Below, piece after piece: positions 1-7,200 of a stretch of 43,630 nt of DNA. The position numbers and the translations under genes are program-made. Every line of letters begins with the position of its first letter. Positions within the stretch are counted from its first letter, which is position 1. The stretch comes from an uncultured Oscillospiraceae bacterium (GTDB taxonomy: Bacteria; Bacillota; Clostridia; Oscillospirales; Oscillospiraceae). The stretch covers positions 1-43,630 of the forward strand of contig CAKTJX010000020.1 of the NCBI GenBank assembly GCA_934569045.1, written 5' to 3'. Under the pieces are notes generated by a model. That model saw only the letters and a program-made list of their open reading frames with translations, searched no databases and was not told the origin of the DNA.

Positions 1-249
1 AAGAAGGCTGTCGAGTGCGGCTACTGGAACCTGTTCCGCTTCGATCCCTCCAAGGAGACCGGCAAGTTCACTCTGGACTCCAAGGCTCCGAAGGGCGGCT
101 ATCAGGAGTTCCTGATGAACGAGGCCCGCTACAGCCGTCTGACTCGTGAGTTCCCGGAGCGCGCTGCTGTGCTGTTCCCGAAGAACGAAGAGGCTGCCAA
201 GGCCCGCTACGAGCACCTGCTGAAGCTGGTTGAGATGTACAAGGACTAA
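1..249 (+). CDS. nifJ: Pyruvate:ferredoxin oxidoreductase, C-terminal fragment
   Basis: This is the last 82 codons of a gene that begins upstream of the window. The frame is open from base 1 and ends with TAA at 247-249. The residues around VECGYWNLFRFDP, LDSKAP and FLMNEARYSRL match the extreme C-terminus of the homodimeric pyruvate:ferredoxin (flavodoxin) oxidoreductase family. That enzyme oxidises pyruvate to acetyl-CoA and CO2 and passes the electrons to ferredoxin, which is central to clostridial fermentation. Only the tail is visible, so the thiamine-pyrophosphate and iron-sulfur domains cannot be checked. A strong terminator follows within 60 bp. The identification comes from recognising this tail; another 2-oxoacid oxidoreductase of the same family is possible but less likely. 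Confidence 0.85.
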   Translation, partial: KKAVECGYWNLFRFDPSKETGKFTLDSKAPKGGYQEFLMNEARYSRLTREFPERAAVLFPKNEEAAKARYEHLLKLVEMYKD

Positions 250-282
250 TCTGCTTCCCTTCTCGCTGACGCTATAAGACTG

Positions 283-312
283 CCCGCCCCCGTTTTCGGG
301 GGCGGGTTTTTT
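283..312 (+). terminator. Rho-independent terminator after PFOR
   Basis: A perfect 10-bp GC stem (CCCGCCCCCG / CGGGGGCGGG) with a TTTT loop is followed by six T residues. It lies 33 bp after the PFOR stop codon. Confidence 0.95.
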
Positions 313-329
313 AAGACAGGAGTTTTTGA

Positions 330-482
330 ATGATTGGAACCGTCATTGATATTGATGGAGATTATGCCGTTGTCCGCTACGACAGCACCGGCACCGAATC
401 TCATGTCGCGCTTGCCATTCTGGGAGATGCCCAGATTGGGGACAAGGTAAAGTTTGAAAACTTTTCCTATGAGCTTCTATAA
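330..482 (+). CDS. Small 50-aa conserved-looking protein
   Basis: The ATG at 330 has a good ribosome-binding site (GACAGGAG, 315-322), and the 50-codon frame ends with TAA at 480-482 just before a strong hairpin. The product is acidic and reads as alternating beta-strand residues: MIGTVIDIDGDYAVVRYD, a middle segment with ALAILGDAQIGDKV, then FENFSYELL. The pattern 'IdGDyAVV...igDkV' is reminiscent of very small beta-barrel proteins such as DUF3006 members. I cannot confirm the family and no function is assigned. It sits only 17 bp after the PFOR terminator, so it either has a promoter overlapping that region or depends on read-through. Confidence 0.7.
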   Translation: MIGTVIDIDGDYAVVRYDSTGTESHVALAILGDAQIGDKVKFENFSYELL

Positions 483-489
483 TCCAGTA

Positions 490-523
490 AAAAGGATCGT
501 ACCACGGAAAGTACGATCCTTTT
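490..523. terminator. Bidirectional terminator between the 50-aa gene and the pilus operon
   Basis: A perfect 13-bp inverted repeat (490-502 and 511-523) has an 8-nt loop. It is flanked by a T-rich run on the plus side and by the A-run at 489-493 that gives a T tract on the minus strand. It can serve both the 50-aa gene (plus) and the convergent sortase operon (minus). Confidence 0.85.
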
Positions 524-541
524 CTTTTTTACTTTGAGCCT

Positions 542-1180
542 TTAAAACGCGCCGGAACGGATGCAGCGCAGCGCGGTTCTTGCCTGGCCGCCGGGCGTGC
601 AGGTAAACAGGGTCATATCCCACTGCGTATCCATCCCAGGCTCGGTCATTTCTTCCAGCTGGTCCGGGTGCAGCGTTTCCACGGCCGCCAGGGTATAATC
701 CCAGACCATTCCATCCGTGTCCGTAAACTGGATTGGGGTGCCAATGGGCAGATACGGAAGCTGGCCGAAATGGCTGGAATAGTTATGGGCACATATGACC
801 AGATCTCCGGTATAGACGGAACCACTGTAACGGCCCGGGGCGATTTTGAGTCCTTCGTAGCTCCACTGGGAGAGCACTGGCAGCGAAAGATTGAGGGAAT
901 CGACCGATAAGAAACCGATGTACTCCCTGCCATCCATGGTTTTGACGGGCATTTCCCTTGCCTCTGTTAGAGCGGGTTCCTCTGCCGAAAAGGAAAGGTC
1001 TGCTCCAATGGGTGCGGACACATGGGCAGCCTGCGGGAGCATCTGCTCCAGCTGAACCAGGACCTGATCGGATTGATGCTTTGCCCGCGCATCTTCCCGA
1101 TGGTTGAACACCAGAAGGGCTGCGGCACAGAGGATCATAGCTGATCCCAAAAGCACGAAAGCTTTACTGAGTATTTTCAT
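542..1180 (-). CDS. Sortase, second of the pilus operon
   Basis: This 212-aa membrane-anchored transpeptidase has an N-terminal hydrophobic anchor at about residues 6-25. The catalytic triad is visible as His132 (ICAHNYSSHFG), Cys194 (TLFTCTPGG) and an Arg at 201 or 205. Sortases cleave LPXTG-type signals and join the threonine to an amine on peptidoglycan or pilin. The His-Asn pattern followed by Phe-x-x-Leu and the short length set it apart from the class C pilus polymerase next door. I would guess a class B- or D-like pilus-anchoring enzyme, but the class is uncertain. I chose ATG 1180 because AGGAG lies 7 nt upstream; an in-frame upstream ATG at 1216 has no such site. The start lies 17 bp inside the preceding LPQTG gene. 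It is the last gene of the operon. Confidence 0.9.
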   Translation of the reverse strand: MKILSKAFVLLGSAMILCAAALLVFNHREDARAKHQSDQVLVQLEQMLPQAAHVSAPIGADLSFSAEEPALTEAREMPVKTMDGREYIGFLSVDSLNLSLPVLSQWSYEGLKIAPGRYSGSVYTGDLVICAHNYSSHFGQLPYLPIGTPIQFTDTDGMVWDYTLAAVETLHPDQLEEMTEPGMDTQWDMTLFTCTPGGQARTALRCIRSGAF

Positions 1181-1904
1181 TCTGTCGCTCCTGTCGCTTG
1201 GAAAGCGCCCAGCCAATCAGCAGGAAGACGACACCGCCTCCAGCCAGGACCGGGATTGGCCAGCGGAGCTGACCGGTCTGGGGCAGCCGGGATGAACTGC
1301 TGGATACAGTCGGTCTCGTCGTCGGCTTCGCTGCGGGAGCGGTTGTGGGTGCGCTTGTTTCTTCCGGTGCCGCCGTACCGACTTTTGGCGTGGCATCCAC
1401 GTCATAAACCCAAACGGCGTTTTCCTCTATAGGAATCGACACCAGGAAAGGAGCCAATGCATGATATCGGTCCGCAGCCTTGCTCTGCACTACCAGATAA
1501 AGGCCCAGCTCCAATTGCGAAAAGGCGGCCGCTCCCCTGTCATCCAGCTTTTGGGAAACAAATTTGGCATTGCGTGGCAGATCTTTCACCAATTCTTTTG
1601 CCAGCTTCTGGGCCCCGGTTCCTGTTTTCAGGAATGCATCCATGGAAACGGTACTGTTTTCAAAGCCATTGACTCTGCTATAAACCATATCCCCATCGGA
1701 GAGTGACAGCCGGGCAACCTGGTAAAGCTGTAATTCCCCGCCGGGGACAGCTTTCCCATTCCCATCCAAAATGCGAATCCCCAGGGTTCCGGTTCGTGTT
1801 ATATCCACGGGGACCGCACTCAATGCAGATGCGGTGAGAAAGAAGCTGCCGCAAGTCAGCACCAGCACAAGCAGAAGCGCTGCGCCTTTTCTTTTTTTAT
1901 GCAT
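1164..1904 (-). CDS. Minor pilin / LPQTG surface protein
   Basis: This 246-aa exported protein has a signal peptide (about residues 1-30, cleavage near the ALSA region). One pilin-type beta domain follows (TGTLGIRILDGNGKAVPGG, later LELGLYLVVQS, an E-box-like strand). A Thr/Ser/Pro-rich stalk covers about 175-205. The cell-wall sorting signal is LPQTG at 207-211, then a hydrophobic segment and a positively charged tail. Its small size and position between the class C sortase and a second sortase suggest a basal or minor pilin that links the fibre to the cell wall. Its ATG overlaps the sortase stop by 8 bp, and the ribosome-binding site AAGGAAGGAG lies inside the sortase gene, so translation is probably coupled. 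The role is inferred from domain and context. Confidence 0.88.
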   Translation of the reverse strand: MHKKRKGAALLLVLVLTCGSFFLTASALSAVPVDITRTGTLGIRILDGNGKAVPGGELQLYQVARLSLSDGDMVYSRVNGFENSTVSMDAFLKTGTGAQKLAKELVKDLPRNAKFVSQKLDDRGAAAFSQLELGLYLVVQSKAADRYHALAPFLVSIPIEENAVWVYDVDATPKVGTAAPEETSAPTTAPAAKPTTRPTVSSSSSRLPQTGQLRWPIPVLAGGGVVFLLIGWALSKRQERQNENTQ

Positions 1905-2733
1905 TCCGGTGTTTTCTCCTTCCTTTGGGAATCAGCAGCAGAACAAGCAGCATTGGCACAAACAGGATGGCAGCGATCAGAATTGGGTCCACCCGGTATG
2001 CATCCGAGGAAACAATAATTCTTCGCTGGCTGCTCTCAATCCGTCTGCCCCGAACCAGGAGCCGATGGGAGTTGATGCCGTAGGGCGTGCAGGTCATCAG
2101 CGTAACATAATCCGCGTCCGGACCAATTCGCAGTTCTTCTGTTTCAATCGGCAGAACAATGGAAATCCTGTCCACCTGATAATTGAGCACCTGATTCAAA
2201 ACGCAGATCTGAAAGGTATCCCCTGCCTCCAGCTTATCCAGATCGGTAAACAGCATTGCGCTGGGCAGGCCCCGGTGGGCCGAAAGCACCGCATGGGTTC
2301 CCGGTCCGCCGATGGGAAGGCTGGAACCGATCAGGTGTCCGGCGCCTTTTTGTAGAACCGCATCCTCTGTTCCGTGGTAAATCGGCAGGGTCACTCGAAT
2401 CTTTGGAATGGACACATAGCCCATAACACCAACGCCGTCCGGGTTCAAAAGTGCATCGTAGTCCGGGAAATCCTCTGGATGGAACAGGGGATCTTCTGCC
2501 GAACGAAGGGCATCATTGTATTCCCGCGCCTGGTTCAGGATCTGCTCATTGGCCTCTTCTGTCAGTTCGGATGCAGCCTGAACGTAATTGTCCAAAACTT
2601 TCGTTTGATGGGCGCGATTAATAGCATCGCTGACGCTGGGATAGAGCATGATCCCCACGCCCAGCAGCAGTACCAAAACCAGGAGCACCGTAGTCAGATG
2701 TTTCTTCATAGGGCGCGGAGAATCAGCTCTCAT
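1897..2733 (-). CDS. Class C (pilus-polymerising) sortase
   Basis: This 278-aa enzyme has an N-terminal membrane segment (about 13-31) and a second C-terminal one (about 249-266), the usual class C topology. His153 lies in VLSAHRGLP, Cys215 in TLMTCTPYG and Arg224 in NSHRLLVRG. The residues DPLF at 81-84 match the DP-aromatic/hydrophobic lid motif that blocks the active site of class C sortases. The family polymerises the major pilin through an LPXTG threonine-to-lysine isopeptide bond. The ATG at 2733 overlaps the pilin stop by 11 bp. An internal ATG at 2709 starts MKKHLTT and would also leave a complete protein, but neither start has a strong ribosome-binding site, so the exact N-terminus is open. 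Confidence 0.95.
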   Translation of the reverse strand: MRADSPRPMKKHLTTVLLVLVLLLGVGIMLYPSVSDAINRAHQTKVLDNYVQAASELTEEANEQILNQAREYNDALRSAEDPLFHPEDFPDYDALLNPDGVGVMGYVSIPKIRVTLPIYHGTEDAVLQKGAGHLIGSSLPIGGPGTHAVLSAHRGLPSAMLFTDLDKLEAGDTFQICVLNQVLNYQVDRISIVLPIETEELRIGPDADYVTLMTCTPYGINSHRLLVRGRRIESSQRRIIVSSDAYRVDPILIAAILFVPMLLVLLLIPKGRRKHRNA

Positions 2734-4219
2734 GCTCCATCCGCTTCTTCGCGATCAGCAGAACCAGAGCGGCAGCCACGAGAGCACCGCCAATCAAGTA
2801 AAACAGTGTCGTACCCATACCGCCGGTTGAGGGAAGCTGGACGCCCATCTGATTCAGTACAGGGACACCGCTTGTGCTGTTCCCCGCAATTTTGAAAATG
2901 CTTGCTTCATTGATGGTAATTGGATGGCGGGCTTCCAGTTGATTGTAATGTGCCGGTGCCTGGGTTTCTTCCAGATAGTAGGTTCCATTGTTCAGGCCTA
3001 CAACCCGGATGGGCTGATCCGTTGTTACAATCGCGCCCACAGGCGTTTCCGTGCCATACGCCGGGCGATAATACCCTTTTTCAGCATCAAGCGTCAACCG
3101 GATTTCATTTCCGCCAGTCGCGCTGTCATACAGCTTGAACTCTGCACCGGAAAGAATCTCTCCGGACACGTTCTGCTTGATAAGGTCGAAACCATATGTC
3201 TTTGTATTGGTGTAGGACGTATCCGTACCGTTGTTGTAAGCCAGCACCACGGAATTTTTGTTTTCCTCGCTTCCAGCCACACCAACAACCTTTGCTTTTT
3301 TGTTTAATGTTCCTTCGTAGGTAATGACAATTTCAGAAACCGTGTCGATATACGAATCTTCAAAATCAATATGGAAGGCGCATGGGCTTGTCAGTGAGGT
3401 GCAGGTGTGGTTCGGCGCTGTGTTCAGACCATAGGTTCCTACGCCTGCGTATTCGTAAGTACCATTGCTCAGCAGCCCCTGAATCCTCAGGGTTTGCAGA
3501 TTCAGGGTTATCCCCTCCTCCGGGGCATCGTGGAATACATAGCCGGTCGTACCGGCACCAACGGTAATGACCGAGCGGAAATACAGCGTATCTCCGATGG
3601 ACGCGGTGCTGATTTTGTTACCGTCAGAATCTGCCGTATAGGCTGCATCCGAAAACACCTTTTTTTCAACCGTCGGGACTTCGTTTTTGTCATCGACGGT
3701 GACATTCTGGTTTTCTACGGTAAAGAGCGTGAGAAGATTTCCCTTTGAGCTACTGAGAAGATAGTATCCAGGCGTCAGGCCTGATATGGAGTAGGGGACG
3801 TTCTGTGCCGCCTCGGAAGAAAAGGACGTCACATGGTTGTTCAACGCATAGTTCAAGGCAGACTGCGCAAACGCACGCACCTCACTTGCATTATAGATTG
3901 GTTTTCCATCATTTCCGATGGTTACATTCTTCCAATTTGGATATTGGGTATCCGGATTCGCCGTGTTTGGTGCCAGCATTTCAATACTGGTATTTCCGTT
4001 GAAGAAATTGACCCATTCCGTGCAGACAGTATAGTGGTACTTGGTTGCATCCTGCCAATAGTTCAGGTCCGCGAGCTTATACAGAGTATAGGTGCACCCG
4101 GCAGACGCATTGTTGACGGTTACGGAATATGTGGAGTTTTCATCCGCAAACGCCGGGAAAACCATGGCCAGACAAAACAATCCAACCAATAGCCAGGAAA
4201 TTCCATGCTGCTTTCTCAT
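2723..4219 (-). CDS. Major (backbone) pilin, LPSTGG
   Basis: This 498-aa exported protein has a signal peptide (1-25, ending AFA). An N-terminal pilin domain is followed by a central domain starting at EVPTVEKKVF (181-189), typical of the fimbrial isopeptide-forming D2 domain; Lys186/187 is a candidate for the inter-subunit bond. A Cna_B-like C-terminal domain carries the E-box LEETQAP (about 416-422). The sorting signal LPSTGG is at 462-467, then a membrane helix and KKRMEHES. This is the expected architecture of a sortase-polymerised backbone subunit. It follows the tip gene with a 4-bp ATGA overlap and has GGAGG 8 nt before its ATG. The isopeptide residues are inferred from family pattern, not shown by the sequence alone. 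Confidence 0.93.
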   Translation of the reverse strand: MRKQHGISWLLVGLFCLAMVFPAFADENSTYSVTVNNASAGCTYTLYKLADLNYWQDATKYHYTVCTEWVNFFNGNTSIEMLAPNTANPDTQYPNWKNVTIGNDGKPIYNASEVRAFAQSALNYALNNHVTSFSSEAAQNVPYSISGLTPGYYLLSSSKGNLLTLFTVENQNVTVDDKNEVPTVEKKVFSDAAYTADSDGNKISTASIGDTLYFRSVITVGAGTTGYVFHDAPEEGITLNLQTLRIQGLLSNGTYEYAGVGTYGLNTAPNHTCTSLTSPCAFHIDFEDSYIDTVSEIVITYEGTLNKKAKVVGVAGSEENKNSVVLAYNNGTDTSYTNTKTYGFDLIKQNVSGEILSGAEFKLYDSATGGNEIRLTLDAEKGYYRPAYGTETPVGAIVTTDQPIRVVGLNNGTYYLEETQAPAHYNQLEARHPITINEASIFKIAGNSTSGVPVLNQMGVQLPSTGGMGTTLFYLIGGALVAAALVLLIAKKRMEHES

Positions 4220-7200
4220 TTTTCATTCCTCCGTTTTTGATGTGTGTAAAGCAGGCCTCCGATGGAAATGCAGGCAAGGCACAGGCCCAGCCCATAGAGC
4301 CTGCCGGTACCCACTCCTCCTGTCTTCGGGAGCTCATACGCGTATACACGGTTTTGAATGACAATCGTTCCGGTCTGAATGCCGCCGTTATTGGTATAGC
4401 TGACCTTCCAATTGGGCTGAAGCGCCTGCTCCTCCACATAGTACAGGCACGGATTCCCCGTCTCGTCCACAGCCGGGAGACGGTTCTCTCCGTCTCCGAG
4501 GTCAAAGGATGCCGTCCAATCGTTGTCCGGTCCCAGCTGGATTGTCCTGACAACCGGGTCCTGCGGCTGATCGGTCCGCCGCTTAAGCTGGACGGTGATG
4601 GGCTCGTCTATTGGGGCTGTATCAAAGGGACGGTTGTTGGGGTCCAGCCAGAGCTTTTGAATGGTCAGCTTTTCCGGCTGGTTTTCAATGTCCATATCCA
4701 GGGCATCATGGCTGCCGCTGCCAGTGATTTCGTCCCGGCGGACAGTAGCTTCACCGAGCTTTCCTTCTGCCTGGGTTTTGGTCATGCCTGCCGCCTTCAG
4801 AAGTCCATCGTCAAAACTGCTGCTGTAGAACAGAACATAGCGTGGATTCTTGTCCAGCTTGTAGCCGGAGGGTGCCTTCTTCTCCAGAATACGGTACAGC
4901 GTGTCTGGCTGGAGGGATTTTCCATCGTCGATCACAGAGATGCCGATTCGGAATACACCGGTATTGTCCGCTTCCTCTTCCGGATACAGGTGGTGAACCC
5001 AAGCATTCTTGTCTTTGTCGTATCTCTCAATTTCGAAGACAGCATCGGCCAGCGGGAACCTGCTGAAGCTGTCTACCTTATGCAGGCTCAGCTCCGTACT
5101 GAAGGCAACTGCCACACTGTTTTGAACAGAGTATTGGTTCGATGTGGCTTTGTAATTCTGTCCTACCAGAGAAATGCTGTTGGTGATCTGCAGGTCCTGA
5201 ATCGTTGTCTGCATACTGCAGGTATACTGAAGCACCATGGCCGTACCGTTTGGCACAGAAAGCTTCAGAAAACAGCTTGGGTCCTTTTCGATTTTGTATA
5301 GCTGCCTGGGAACCTCAACGCTGTAGTGGACCTGATTGGATGTGGAATCGTAGTCGTAATAATACAGTTTGATCGTATCCGACAGCAGTACCGCGTTCAG
5401 ATCGCTGAGCGTCACATTTGGGGGCAGATCCAGCTTATCCTCCAAAACCAGATACTCCTGAATCTGGCCGCTGGCCGCGTCACAGAAAAATTTGTTTTCC
5501 AGATTGATGTAGACTGTGTATTGCACCTGTTGATCGGCTTTCGGCTCTACCCTTTTATCCAAGACTTTTACCTCACGCTGCATGGTCGCTTTCGCGGATG
5601 AGGTATGCTCCCCCCAGGTAATGGTATTTTTATACTCCATAGAGCCAAGGGACAGGTCATTCCAGCGGGCATCCGTGGATGGACAGATGGTCACACTGTA
5701 AAGTACAGACAGCTTGTGGGCAGTCCCATCTGGATTGTAGCCGGCAATTCGGAAGGTCACCGTGTGTGCCTGCGCGTCATAATCCGTGGAGATGGTTCCC
5801 GGCGCACCATCCGATGTGCTGACATCCTCTACAAACAGACGCACCGACCCTGGCTGAAAGCCGCATCCTGTAGGAAGCTGATCCTGCACTCTGAGCTCTC
5901 CGCTTTCCCCCTCAGAGGTATGCAGTTCCACGCGGTAGGTTACAGTAACGCTTCCGTTTGCACGGCTGGGGTAATTTACGGTGACGTCTTTTCCGAAAGT
6001 AACGCCGTCCGTGGATACCATTTTATCCAGCACACCGGTATTGTGGTAGGTCGTATTGTCCGAGGAAAAGCCGCTGTTGTTGATCTGCGCCCGATTGACG
6101 TAGGTATAGGTGTGTCCCAATCCAACCTGGGATGTCTCCGCGTGGGTTGGGTAGCCGGTAAAGGTAATGGCTTTCACCGGAACTCCCTGTGACCGGAACA
6201 CAAATTCAAAGCTCCGCACATGGGTTGCCGTGTCGTCCGGAGATACAGAATTTCCGTCACCGTCATAGTAGTGGACTTCGTCCAGCGCCTGATAATTTTG
6301 GGTCGTGCCGTCCACCATCAGCAGCTGCAATCCGTTATGGGTCAGACAGTATTGCAGTTCCGAGGCAAGCGCGTAGTGGCTGTCCGGGAATTCGCTGCCG
6401 CCCTCTACGGCATTCAGGATTTCATCCCGCAGCGTAAATTTCAAAGCGCCAGTGGAGTTTACCGCGGAAATCGTCCAATAGGCCGTGCCATTGACAACGG
6501 CGCCCTGGGATCGTTTTACCAGCCCCCATTGATCGGCGTCGATAACAGCTGTTGTGCCGGCCTGAAGGTGCTGATTGCCGCGATCCATATATACTGTATT
6601 GGGGATTGATGGATTGCCGTCGCCTGCCGGAACCTCTGTCTCAAACCGGAAATAATAATATTGGTAGGTCGGAAGCAATGCCGGGAAGGTGTACCCGTTT
6701 TGCAGGAAGTCCGCCGGAGAAATCGCCGCCAGTTCCCTTCCGGCCTTGACCTCGCCGCCATAAAGCGTGATATCACCGATTACATTCAATCCCTGAATTC
6801 CAGGGTCAGAGATCTTATAGCCCGCCAAAGCATACGCATTCCCTCCCAGAGGATTCCGGACGGAAATCGTCCAGGCAATCCGGCCGGTCGTGCTGTCATA
6901 GGACCAGTTCTTTTTCAGTTCCATATTGGCTGGGAACGTGGAATATGCCGTTGACTGACCAAGCAATGCGCCGTCAACATAGCCCCTGGCCGTATTATAC
7001 AGCCGGGACCATCCAGTGATGCTGTCGAAGGATTTCGGAGGGATCTTTACACGGTAGCGGATCTCGTATTTTTCTCCTGCCTCCAGCGCCGGCAATTCCT
7101 CCAGAACAAAATACGGATTTTCCGGATCATCCTGATTGAGCGCGTATTGTCCAGGCTGCAGCGAATAGGACTGACCGTTCTTCGTAATCCGGATATCCAC

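Noticed and set aside
4129..5301. Long open frame on the plus strand opposite the tip adhesin
   Set aside because: It lies wholly opposite clear LPXTG protein genes, lacks a ribosome-binding site and has the composition of a shadow frame. The same holds for plus-strand frames at 7375-8910, 21590-23125, 30841-32127 and 33160-34782.
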